Below are positions 35,456-43,319 of a DNA stretch of 64,000 nt, piece by piece. Location of the stretch: positions 2,108,001 through 2,172,000 of the forward strand of contig NZ_CP019239.1 in assembly GCF_001955715.1 (NCBI RefSeq), written 5' to 3'. Under the pieces are notes generated by a model, which saw only the letters and a program-made list of their open reading frames with translations, searched no databases and was not told the DNA's origin. Made by a program: the position numbers and the translations under genes. The first letter of the stretch is position 1. Each line of letters opens with the position of its first letter. This DNA comes from Rhodoferax saidenbachensis. GTDB taxonomy: Bacteria > Pseudomonadota > Gammaproteobacteria > Burkholderiales > Burkholderiaceae_C.

Positions 35456-37102
35456 ATGCAGCACCAGAAAATCCTCATCCTCGATTTCGGCTCCCAAGTC
35501 ACCCAACTGATCGCCCGGCGCGTGCGCGAGGCGCATGTGTTTTGCGAAGTGCACCCTTGTGATGTATCTGATGACTGGGTGCGCGCTTATGCCAAGGACG
35601 GCAACCTCAAAGGTGTGATCCTGTCCGGCAGCCACGCCAGCGTCTACGAAGACAGCACCGACAAGGCACCCCAGGCCGTATTCGAGCTGGGTCTGCCGGT
35701 GCTGGGCATTTGTTACGGCATGCAAACCATGGCCCAGCAATTGGGTGGCAAGGTAGAAGCGGGCAAGACGCGCGAATTTGGTGCAGCCCAAATCCGTGCG
35801 CACGGCCACACGGCCTTGTTTGATGGCATTCAGGACAGCACCAACGCCGAGGGCCATGGTCTGCTCGATGTCTGGATGAGCCACGGCGACAAAGTCACAG
35901 AAATGCCACCCGGCTTCAAACTTATGGCGTCCAACGTAGCCTGCCCGATTGCCGGTATGGCTGACGAAGCGCGCCATTTCTACGCCGTGCAGTTCCACCC
36001 GGAGGTCACCCACACTGTCCAGGGCCAAGCCATCCTGAACCGCTTCGTACTGGACATTTGCGCCACGCGTCCCGACTGGATCATGGGCGACTACATTGCC
36101 GAGGCCGTGGAGAAAATCCGTGCCCAGGTGGGCAAGGAAGAAGTCATTCTGGGCCTGTCAGGCGGTGTCGATTCCTCCGTGGCAGCGGCATTGATTCACC
36201 GCGCCATCGGCGACCAGCTCACCTGCGTGTTTGTGGACCACGGTCTGCTGCGTCTGAACGAGGGCGACATGGTGATGGACATGTTCGTCGGCAAGTTACA
36301 CGCCAAGGTCATGAGGGTCGATGCGAGTGACCAGTTCCTGGGCCATTTGGCCGGAGTGAGCGATCCGGAAGCCAAACGCAAGATCATTGGACGTGAATTT
36401 GTAGAGGTATTTAAGGCTGCAGCCCGCACGCTGGTTGCGCAAGGCGCTACCAATTCAGGAGCAAATGGAAGTGCCGTCGTCAAAGGTGCCACCTTCCTGG
36501 CTCAGGGCACGATCTATCCGGATGTCATCGAATCGGGTGGTGCCGGTAACAAAAAGGCCGTCACCATCAAGAGCCACCACAACGTGGGCGGCTTGCCTGA
36601 GCAGCTCGGTCTCAAACTGCTGGAACCCTTGCGCGAACTGTTCAAGGATGAAGTGCGCGAGCTGGGCGTGGCCCTGGGCCTGCCGTACAACATGGTGTAT
36701 CGCCATCCTTTCCCTGGTCCTGGCTTGGGAGTGCGCATTCTGGGCGAGGTCAAGAAGGAATACGCGGACCTGCTGCGCCGTGCAGACGCGATCTTTATCG
36801 AAGAGCTGCACAACTTCAAGGACGAAGCCTCAGGCAAAACCTGGTACCAACTCACCAGCCAGGCCTTCACCGTGTTTCTGCCCGTCAAGAGTGTGGGTGT
36901 GATGGGCGACGGCCGCACCTACGACTATGTGGTGGCCTTGCGCGCCGTGCAAACCAGCGATTTCATGACGGCAGACTGGGCTGAACTGCCCTATGCGCTG
37001 CTGAAGAAGGTGTCGGGCCGCATCATCAACGAAGTGCGCGGCATCAACCGCGTGACGTACGACGTCAGCAGCAAACCTCCAGCCACCATCGAGTGGGAAT
37101 GA
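35456..37102 (+). CDS. guaA: GMP synthase (glutamine-hydrolysing)
   Basis: A 548-residue protein. The class I glutamine amidotransferase domain has nucleophile Cys in LGICYGMQ (about 86) and His/Glu in FHPEVTH. The ATP pyrophosphatase domain has P-loop [11 protein letters not shown] (about 237), and a dimerisation domain ends in TIEWE. It converts XMP to GMP. It is about 20 residues longer than E. coli GuaA (525). The extra sequence coincides with residues about 320-345 ([19 protein letters not shown]), encoded largely by palindromic repeat copy 7, just before the conserved [14 protein letters not shown]. Confidence 0.96.
   Translation: MQHQKILILDFGSQVTQLIARRVREAHVFCEVHPCDVSDDWVRAYAKDGNLKGVILSGSHASVYEDSTDKAPQAVFELGLPVLGICYGMQTMAQQLGGKVEAGKTREFGAAQIRAHGHTALFDGIQDSTNAEGHGLLDVWMSHGDKVTEMPPGFKLMASNVACPIAGMADEARHFYAVQFHPEVTHTVQGQAILNRFVLDICATRPDWIMGDYIAEAVEKIRAQVGKEEVILGLSGGVDSSVAAALIHRAIGDQLTCVFVDHGLLRLNEGDMVMDMFVGKLHAKVMRVDASDQFLGHLAGVSDPEAKRKIIGREFVEVFKAAARTLVAQGATNSGANGSAVVKGATFLAQGTIYPDVIESGGAGNKKAVTIKSHHNVGGLPEQLGLKLLEPLRELFKDEVRELGVALGLPYNMVYRHPFPGPGLGVRILGEVKKEYADLLRRADAIFIEELHNFKDEASGKTWYQLTSQAFTVFLPVKSVGVMGDGRTYDYVVALRAVQTSDFMTADWAELPYALLKKVSGRIINEVRGINRVTYDVSSKPPATIEWE
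36415..36462 (-). repeat. Palindromic repeat copy 7, inside guaA
   Basis: Minus strand: GCTCCTGAATTGGTAGC, GCCTTGCGCAACCAGCGTG, CGGGCTGCAGCC. It is antisense to guaA and read in frame as [16 protein letters not shown], where the protein is longer than E. coli GuaA. Confidence 0.85.
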
Positions 37103-37111
37103 GTCTTTGGG

Positions 37112-37139
37112 ATAACCCTTAGCCACGGCTTAGGGTTAT
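37112..37139 (+). terminator. Hairpin after guaA
   Basis: ATAACCCT / AGGGTTAT outer arms (8 bp) and GCC/GGC inner pairs with a mismatch form a stem 10 bp past the stop. There is no T run, so termination is uncertain. Confidence 0.5.
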
Positions 37140-37169
37140 TCCGAGGCGGCGCGCAGATTTCTGTCTGAC

Positions 37170-37208
37170 GCTACAAAAGTTTTGGTTTGTAGCCCTGCGC
37201 AGGGCTAC
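37170..37208 (+). repeat. Palindromic repeat copy 8 (short variant)
   Basis: GCTACAAAAGTTTTGGTTTGTAGC, CCTGCGCAGGGCTACA. The left palindrome has a longer centre, and the spacer between TGCGCA and GGGCTA is lost. It lies in the guaA-GGDEF/EAL gap, whose remaining bases show no gene. Confidence 0.7.
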
Positions 37209-37263
37209 ATTTCATGGTCGCTTGGTGCACAATGTTCTCATAAATTACGGAAATGTGCTTGGC

Positions 37264-39024
37264 ATGCAACCTGACTCAGACACACTTCATTTTCTGGAAG
37301 ACGAAGGCGAAAGCGCAAGTACCAAAGAGTTGGTTTGGCGTTTGATGGTGGTGGACGATGAGCCGGATGTTCATCGTGCAACAACTTTCGCGCTTTCGGG
37401 GGTCAGGATTTTGGGGCGTCCGCTGCAATTCCTGCATGCCTATTCGGCCACCGAAGCCACGGAGATGCTGCGCAACGAGCAGGACGTTGCAGTGGTGCTT
37501 CTGGATGTGGTGATGGAGCGCGAAGATGCTGGCCTTGCACTGGTCAAGACGATCCGGCAGGACCTGAAATTGTCCGAACTGCGCATCATCCTTCGCACGG
37601 GACAACCTGGTTATGCCCCCGAAATCGAGACCATCCACGATTTCGATATCAACGATTACAAAACCAAATCCGAACTCACCCGCACCAAGCTGTATGCCAC
37701 GGTGACAGCGGCTCTGCGTGCCTATGAGCAGATTCGCAAGCTCGACGAGTTGGCCTTTTACGACCGGTTGTCACGCTTGCCCAACCGCAATAAATTCATT
37801 GACCTCAGTGAAGAGCGGTTGGCCTCGGGTCTGCACAAAGACGACATCATCGCCATTCTGGATATCGACGATTTTTCGGAAATCAATGATGCTTTGGGTC
37901 ACCAGCAAGGGGACCGCCTGCTGCAGGCGGTGGCGGACCGCCTCAAGTTTGAACTGGGCCCCAAGGTCATCCTTGCCCGCATCGGCAGCGACACCTTTGG
38001 CTTGATGGGCACCAGTGCTGTCGTCGATCCACCGCGCGTGCTGGCCATGTTTCGCGAACCTTTCGTAGTCCAGGACGACTCCATGGTGGTCACCGCCACC
38101 ATGGGCATGACCAAACACCTGGGTGAAGGGGTGACAGGCAGGGACGCACTCAAAGACGCCAATATTGCGCTCAAGCGCGCCAAGAAAAGCCGCCGCGGAA
38201 GCTTCGTGACCTTTTCTACGGAAATGGGGTCCGATATCCGTGAACGTGTGCGCCTGCTGCAAAGTCTGCGCAGTGCAGTGGAAAGCGAACGCCTGTTTAT
38301 CGTTTACCAACCGCAGGTCAATCTGGGCCGCGATGGTGATGTGGTTGGCGTGGAGGCGCTGATCCGGTGGCGCAACGAAGACGGCACGTTTGTGCCACCA
38401 GACCGCTTTATCCCGCTGGCAGAAGCTTCCGGCATGATCGTAGCGATTGGCGATTGGGTGTTGCGCATGTCCTGCCATGAGCTGGTGCGCCTGCAGGCGC
38501 TTGGTTTGCCGAACCTGCGCATGTCCGTCAACGTTTCGCAGATACAGTTCCGGCATCCGGAGTTTCTGGACAAGCTCAACGCAGCACTGATTGATACCGG
38601 CATCAACCCCAAATGCCTGGAGCTCGAGATCACCGAATCCGTGGCCATGGAAGACGCAGATTTCATGCTGGAGACCCTGCATCTGGTGCGCGAGTTGGGC
38701 ATCTCGATTGCGATTGACGATTTCGGTACCGGTTATTCGTCACTGAGCCATTTGCGCCAGTTGCCCATTGACCGTCTGAAAATTGACCGGGCCTTTGTCT
38801 CGGAGCTGAACCAACAGGTCTCTGGCGGCCACATTGCATCCATGGTGGTGGAGCTGGGGCGTAACCTCAACCTCACGGTTATCGCCGAAGGCATTGAAGA
38901 CGAAGCACAGGCCGAGACCTTGCTGCGCATGGGTTGCCACGAAGGGCAGGGCTACCTCTATGCCAAGCCCATGGTGCCCCTGCAACTCAAAGAGTGGCTG
39001 CAGGCGCGCTTGGCGTCTCGCTAA
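37264..39024 (+). CDS. Response regulator with degenerate GGDEF and EAL domains (c-di-GMP phosphodiesterase candidate)
   Basis: A 586-residue cytoplasmic protein. A receiver domain (about 25-145) has phospho-acceptor D81 in VVLLDVVM. The GGDEF domain (about 160-310) reads GSDTF at 241-245 in place of GG(D/E)EF, so cyclase activity is unlikely. The EAL domain (about 330-580) keeps EALIRW (E364), ELEITES, IDDFGTGYSS, LKIDRAF and AEGIED. It is therefore predicted to hydrolyse c-di-GMP under control of phosphorylation, possibly with the GGDEF domain as a GTP sensor. Upstream in-frame GTG (37255) and TTG (37222) starts are possible. No cognate kinase gene is adjacent. Confidence 0.88.
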   Translation: MQPDSDTLHFLEDEGESASTKELVWRLMVVDDEPDVHRATTFALSGVRILGRPLQFLHAYSATEATEMLRNEQDVAVVLLDVVMEREDAGLALVKTIRQDLKLSELRIILRTGQPGYAPEIETIHDFDINDYKTKSELTRTKLYATVTAALRAYEQIRKLDELAFYDRLSRLPNRNKFIDLSEERLASGLHKDDIIAILDIDDFSEINDALGHQQGDRLLQAVADRLKFELGPKVILARIGSDTFGLMGTSAVVDPPRVLAMFREPFVVQDDSMVVTATMGMTKHLGEGVTGRDALKDANIALKRAKKSRRGSFVTFSTEMGSDIRERVRLLQSLRSAVESERLFIVYQPQVNLGRDGDVVGVEALIRWRNEDGTFVPPDRFIPLAEASGMIVAIGDWVLRMSCHELVRLQALGLPNLRMSVNVSQIQFRHPEFLDKLNAALIDTGINPKCLELEITESVAMEDADFMLETLHLVRELGISIAIDDFGTGYSSLSHLRQLPIDRLKIDRAFVSELNQQVSGGHIASMVVELGRNLNLTVIAEGIEDEAQAETLLRMGCHEGQGYLYAKPMVPLQLKEWLQARLASR

Positions 39025-39060
39025 GCCGTTTTAGCTCTCGCATATTGATGGCGGGGTCCC
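39020..39060 (+). repeat. Possible degenerate palindromic repeat copy
   Basis: GCTAAGCCGTTTTAGC, TCTCGCATATTGATGGC, GGGGTCC. It keeps the GCTA..TAGC palindrome and a CGCA centre but not the GGCC end. It contains the TAA stop of the EAL gene and the ATG chosen for the tadA fusion. It is weak compared with the other copies. Confidence 0.35.
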
Positions 39061-40439
39061 TCGTGCCTGACGATGCCTATTTCATGTCGCTGGCGTTGGC
39101 CCAGAGTGAAGAAGCGGCCCGCGCTGGTGAAGTTCCTGTGGGCGCCGTCGTCATCAAAGATGGCGAGGTGCTCGCCACGGGACGCAACGCACCCATCGCG
39201 CAAAATGACCCGACTGCCCATGCCGAGATTGTTGCCCTGCGTGCGGCAGCGGCGGCTTTGGGTAACTACCGTCTGGATGGCTGTGAGCTATTCGTCACCC
39301 TGGAGCCCTGTGCCATGTGTGCGGGCGCCATGCTGCATGCCAGACTCAAACGCGTGGTGTTTGGTGCCGCAGATCCTAAAACCGGCGCCGCGGGCTCCGT
39401 GCTAAATCTGTTTGAACACAAACCGCTGAACCACCAAACCCAAGTAGAGGGCGGCGTCATGGCAGAGCAATGCGCCCATCCTTTGCAGGCATTCTTCAAA
39501 AGCAGACGCGGGCGCGTTTCCGATGCGCCAGCGCTGCGTGAAGACGCGCTACGCACACCAGAGGGGCGGTTCTCAAACCTGCCGGACTATCCTTGGGAGC
39601 CCCATTACATCCATGACTTGCCAGCGTTGAATGGTTTGCGTCTGCACTATCTGGATGAAGGCCCCGTGCATGCAGATGTTGTATTCCTGTGCCTGCATGG
39701 CAACCCGGGCTGGAGTTACCTCTACCGGCGAATGCTGCCTATCTGGACCGCCGCAGGGCACCGTGTTGTAGCGCCCGACCTGATTGGATTTGGCAAAAGT
39801 GACAAGCCTAAACGTGCTGATTTCCACACCTTTGCCTTCCATCGTCAGTACCTGCTGGAGTTGGTGGAGCGGCTTGCTCTGCGTAATGTAGTTCTGGTTG
39901 TACAGGACTGGGGCGGCTTGCTCGGACTAACCTTGCCCATGACCGCCCCAGATCGCTACCAAGGGCTTCTGGTCATGAACACCATGCTGGCGACCGGAGA
40001 CACGCCGTTGTCTACAGGTTTTCTGGCGTGGCGCGAAATGTGCGCGAAAAAACCGGACTTCGATGTAGGCCGCCTGCTGGGTCGCGGTAATACACACTTG
40101 AGTGCAGAGGAGTGCGAGGCATACAACGCACCGTTTCCCGACGCCGGGCATCGCGCGGCCCTGCGTGCATTTCCACCCATGGTGCCGGAGTTTGAAGACA
40201 GCCCTGGCGCTGCGACATCGCGTCAAGCGCGTGCTTTCTGGCAGCAAGAATGGCAAGGCCATACTTTGATGGCCATTGGTGCCCAAGACCCGGTGCTGGG
40301 AGGCGACGTCATGCGGTCTTTGCAGGCAGATATCCGGAATTGCCCTGAACCCATGCTGCTGCCGCATGCAGGGCACTTCGTACAAGAGCATGGCGAAGGT
40401 ATCGCGCAAGCCGCTTTGGCATATTTCACTGCTGGATAA
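39048..40439 (+). CDS. tadA: TadA tRNA adenosine deaminase fused to a haloalkane-dehalogenase-like alpha/beta hydrolase
   Basis: A 463-residue two-domain protein. Residues 1 to about 160 are a complete TadA: zinc ligand H58 and catalytic E60 in TAHAEIVALR, and C88/C91 in PCAMCAGAM. TadA makes inosine 34 in tRNA-Arg(ACG). After a linker, about 190-463 is an alpha/beta hydrolase of the haloalkane dehalogenase branch. It has HGNPGWSYLYR (oxyanion region), nucleophile D287 in VVQDWGG, a candidate acid in IGAQDPV and H443 in HAGHFVQEHG. An Asp nucleophile separates it from esterases. The frame is continuous with no internal stop or visible frameshift. An alternative start is GTG 39063. The dehalogenase substrate is unknown. 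Confidence 0.88.
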   Translation: MAGSLVPDDAYFMSLALAQSEEAARAGEVPVGAVVIKDGEVLATGRNAPIAQNDPTAHAEIVALRAAAAALGNYRLDGCELFVTLEPCAMCAGAMLHARLKRVVFGAADPKTGAAGSVLNLFEHKPLNHQTQVEGGVMAEQCAHPLQAFFKSRRGRVSDAPALREDALRTPEGRFSNLPDYPWEPHYIHDLPALNGLRLHYLDEGPVHADVVFLCLHGNPGWSYLYRRMLPIWTAAGHRVVAPDLIGFGKSDKPKRADFHTFAFHRQYLLELVERLALRNVVLVVQDWGGLLGLTLPMTAPDRYQGLLVMNTMLATGDTPLSTGFLAWREMCAKKPDFDVGRLLGRGNTHLSAEECEAYNAPFPDAGHRAALRAFPPMVPEFEDSPGAATSRQARAFWQQEWQGHTLMAIGAQDPVLGGDVMRSLQADIRNCPEPMLLPHAGHFVQEHGEGIAQAALAYFTAG

Positions 40440-40446
40440 TGCGACA

Positions 40447-41405
40447 GTGAAGAAACATATCTACATTTATTCCCCCTCTGGTGCAGTCCGCGACAAGGCT
40501 GCCTTCAAACGTGGCGTGAAGCGCCTCCAGACTCTTGGACACGAAGTGGAAGTGGACCCCGATGCGCTGGCATCCCATATGCGGTTTGCGGGCGACGATG
40601 CTACGCGACTTGCTGCCATTCACCGTGCTGCGGCGAGCGGTGCAGATGTGGCCATGATTTCACGCGGCGGTTATGGACTGAGCCGTATTTTGGGAGGTAT
40701 CCAGTACAAGGCCGTTGCCAAGGCGATTGCGCGCGGCACCCAATTTGTGGGCATCAGCGATTTCACGGCGTTCCAGCAAGCGGTGTTGGCCAAGACGGGA
40801 AGCATCACCTGGGCGGGCCCAGCTTTGTGCGAAGGTTTTGGTGTTGGTGGTAAGCCGGATCAGGTGGATGGACATGGTCACGGAGAAACGCCACAGCCAG
40901 ACGAAATCATGGAAGACTGCTTCAATGATTTACTGTTGGGACAGGGGGAGGGCGCCGGTTGGCGTCAACACCGAGATACGGCTGCCAACGCAAACTACCA
41001 CCTCAAAGGCGCCACTTTGTGGGGGGCAATCTTGCCATGCTGGCCTCCCTGCTCGGCACACCCTATTTTCCGGAAATCAAAGGTGGGGTTCTGTTTCTGG
41101 AGGATGTGGGAGAACATCCCTATCGCGTGGAGCGTTGGTTAACACAACTGCTGCATGCAGGTGTTCTTGCCAGACAAAAGGCGATTGTATTTGGCCAGTT
41201 CACGGAGTTCAAACTCAACCCGCACGACAAAGGGTTCAACTTGTCCACCGTGCAGCAATGGCTCAAAAGCCAGATCAAAGCCCCTGTGCTGACCAACTTG
41301 CCTTATGGGCATGTGGCCACCAAGGTGTTATTGCCTGTAGGCGCACATGTGGATCTGGTGGTGGAAGGGCGTGACGCTCTGATTCTTTGGGGTCACGAGG
41401 TGTGA
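40447..41405 (+). pseudogene. ldcA: LD-carboxypeptidase (LdcA, peptidase S66) interrupted by a frameshift
   Basis: Two frames together encode one S66 peptidase. The first (from GTG 40447) gives HIYIYSPSGAVRDKAAFKRG, then MISRGGYGLSRIL and GISDFTAFQ (nucleophile Ser). After LKGATLW the frame drifts. The second frame resumes as GGNLAMLASLLGTPYFPEIK, VLFLEDVGEHPYRVERW (catalytic Glu) and NLPYGHVATK (catalytic His). One extra G in the six-G tract at 41021-41026 would restore a protein of about 319 residues. LdcA trims the terminal D-Ala from muropeptide tetrapeptides in recycling. The break may be a sequencing error, a recent mutation or a slippage site. The rest shows no decay. Confidence 0.85.
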
Positions 41406-41423
41406 GCGGCCCTCGCCGCGCAT

Positions 41424-41774
41424 TCACTCGCCGAGTGGACTGGGACGCGAGACCAGACCACGGGGCAACAATCCCCGGAACAGCTCACTGATAAGGTTTA
41501 GTTTGTGGCGGGCTATGGCTTCGCCGTGGACCGCAGCAATCGCGGCCATCACATCACCACGCAAGTACCAGAGATCCTGCAGATCGTTGGCATAGGTGAT
41601 GCGCAGTTGTACTACGGGATAGGCCTCGGCTGCGGGCTCGCCCATGCTCTCCAGCATAGCCTGGCGTATGTCATCGATAGCCAGTTGAGAACGGTTGCTC
41701 TCATGGCTGGATAGCCCCCCCAAGAGGGACTGCATGCCACTGACCAAGCTAGAAGCATTCCAACGCATTTTCAT
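41424..41774 (-). CDS. Uncharacterised 116-residue protein
   Basis: A soluble, mostly helical protein (MKMRWNASSLVSGMQSLLGG; LQDLWYLRGDVMAAIAAVHG; LNLISELFRGLLP). No signal peptide, cysteines or recognisable motif. It is convergent with ldcA, with 18 bp between their stops. Codon use looks native. I do not recognise a family, though the order and composition (DIRQAMLESMGE; VVQLRITYANDLQDLWYLR) make it a credible real gene. The 343-bp region upstream (41775-42117) is AT-richer and holds no gene I can support; promoters are likely in it but I cannot place them. Confidence 0.7.
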   Translation of the reverse strand: MKMRWNASSLVSGMQSLLGGLSSHESNRSQLAIDDIRQAMLESMGEPAAEAYPVVQLRITYANDLQDLWYLRGDVMAAIAAVHGEAIARHKLNLISELFRGLLPRGLVSRPSPLGE

Positions 41775-42117
41775 TTCAATCTATTAGTTGCTTGGAACCT
41801 TAAAGAAAAGGCGGCCGATCGACAATAGGGAGTATGCGCAAATATTGCATTAAAACAACAATGCTTTCAATGACTTACACGCGTAACATTATGTGGAACT
41901 TTAGTTATACGTGGCTAGAGTTTGGTGGTCTCAGTTCTCGCCATCACAACCCGTTGCTCCGCACAGTGTGTATTCAAAATAATGTCCATAAAACCACGAA
42001 GTAAGGTCGATATGGCGCCCATACATTTGATTCAAGGCAACACCATCCCGCTTTGGTTTTCAAGGACGTCGCAATGCCCTAAACTCAGCGCATAACCAAG
42101 AATCGGGACTATCGGGA

Positions 42118-43035
42118 ATGGGCGTCCAAGCGACCGTTGTATTTACAGATTTGCATGGCAGCACGGCGGTGTTTGAGGCGTTGGGAAACCTGCGCGCCAC
42201 CGAGACGGTGACGCAGATCACGACCTGGATTGGCGAGCAGTGCGAAGCGCATGGTGGCCGCGTCGTCAAGACGCTGGGTGACGGCGTGCTTGCGATGTTC
42301 CCAGACGGTCAGAGCGCAGTCAAAGCGGTGGTTGACCTGCAGCGCATTCATTACAAGCGTGTTGCACGCACCCCTTCGGAAGTCCGCATGCCCATCCGCA
42401 TTGGCGTTGCCAGTGGGGATGTGGAAATCGTGGCAGGTGACTGTTATGGTGACGCCGTCAACGTTGCAGCCCGACTGTGCGACTTGTGTGGCCCCAATCA
42501 AATTTGGGCCAACGCAGCAGCCTTGGGTGCCGTGGATGAAGGCCATGGTGTGACTTTCAGGATACTGGGGCCCATCAGCATTCGGGGCCGCGCCGAGCCT
42601 TGCACCGTTTACCAGATTGAATGGCGTGAAGAAGAAACATCTGACTTCCTGACCATGCAAGGGCAACTGGATCCAGCCTACTCCAGCGGAGATGTGGACG
42701 TCTTGGGACGTGAAATTGAACTCACCTGGTCGGGACAAACCAAGCGGTTCAAGGCATTTGATTTACCTATACATATCGGTCGCGTGCGCAATGTAGAGTT
42801 CATGGTCAATGATCCACGTGTCTCGCGTACACATGCCAGGCTGGAGTGGCGCAATGGCAGCGTCGTACTGGTTGATGTCAGCACGTATGGAAGCTGGGTG
42901 CGATTTGCAGGCGCCAATGGATCGGATGTGTTGCTGCGCCGCGAAGAGTGTGTTTTGCATGGGCAAGGCGAACTGGCGTTGGGTGCATCGTTTGCCGATG
43001 CAACTGTGCCCACTGTTTCTTTCAAGGTTCTTTGA
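42118..43035 (+). CDS. Class III adenylate/guanylate cyclase with C-terminal FHA domain
   Basis: A 305-residue soluble protein. The cyclase domain (about 5-165) has metal Asp residues D11 (FTDLHGST) and D55 (KTLGDGVLAMF), substrate-contact K51, and N115/R119 in GDAVNVAARL, so it looks catalytically competent with adenylate specificity (Lys) likely. A forkhead-associated domain (about 205-305) has IHIGRVRN, RVSRTHARLEW and TYGSWV, the phosphothreonine-binding signature. This suggests a cyclase recruited to or regulated by Thr phosphorylation. No Ser/Thr kinase gene is in the window. Confidence 0.9.
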   Translation: MGVQATVVFTDLHGSTAVFEALGNLRATETVTQITTWIGEQCEAHGGRVVKTLGDGVLAMFPDGQSAVKAVVDLQRIHYKRVARTPSEVRMPIRIGVASGDVEIVAGDCYGDAVNVAARLCDLCGPNQIWANAAALGAVDEGHGVTFRILGPISIRGRAEPCTVYQIEWREEETSDFLTMQGQLDPAYSSGDVDVLGREIELTWSGQTKRFKAFDLPIHIGRVRNVEFMVNDPRVSRTHARLEWRNGSVVLVDVSTYGSWVRFAGANGSDVLLRREECVLHGQGELALGASFADATVPTVSFKVL

Positions 43036-43212
43036 GCGCACTCCGTTGGTGCGGGACGGGTTTTCTGCACAACCAGAATGGCCCCTCTTCAGTGCGCTGC
43101 TGATCTCACCATCTCTAAAGTTGCATACGCTTTAGACGCCCCACAGCTTTCAACGAACGCCCTAAACCCCGGCAAGGGTTAACACTTAGGTTTTGCCAAA
43201 TTTAAATGCTTT

Positions 43213-43237
43213 ACTTTTAAAGTATTTAGTTTTAAAG
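43213..43237 (+). promoter_or_regulatory. Candidate operator: two A(C/G)TTTTAAAG repeats before the CoA-aromatic cluster
   Basis: ACTTTTAAAG at 43213-43222 and AGTTTTAAAG at 43228-43237 are direct repeats 15 bp apart in a very AT-rich stretch. The first lies in a 13-bp perfect palindrome, TACTTTTAAAGTA (43212-43224). They stand 83 bp upstream of the first gene of the cluster, where a MarR-type repressor site would be expected. The MarR gene at 46461 is the natural candidate binder. Confidence 0.45.
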
Positions 43238-43319
43238 TTTACTCCGAGCCGCTGTTATTTATCTCAACAATACTGTGGCGCAAGTTCTGGCCCATGGCCA
43301 TCTTTGCTAAGGAGTAACG

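Noticed and set aside
35456..37102. guaA as the attachment gene of the recombinase element
   Set aside because: Some integrative elements target guaA, but here guaA is intact and more than 21 kb from the recombinases, and no integrase-end motif is seen at its 3' end.
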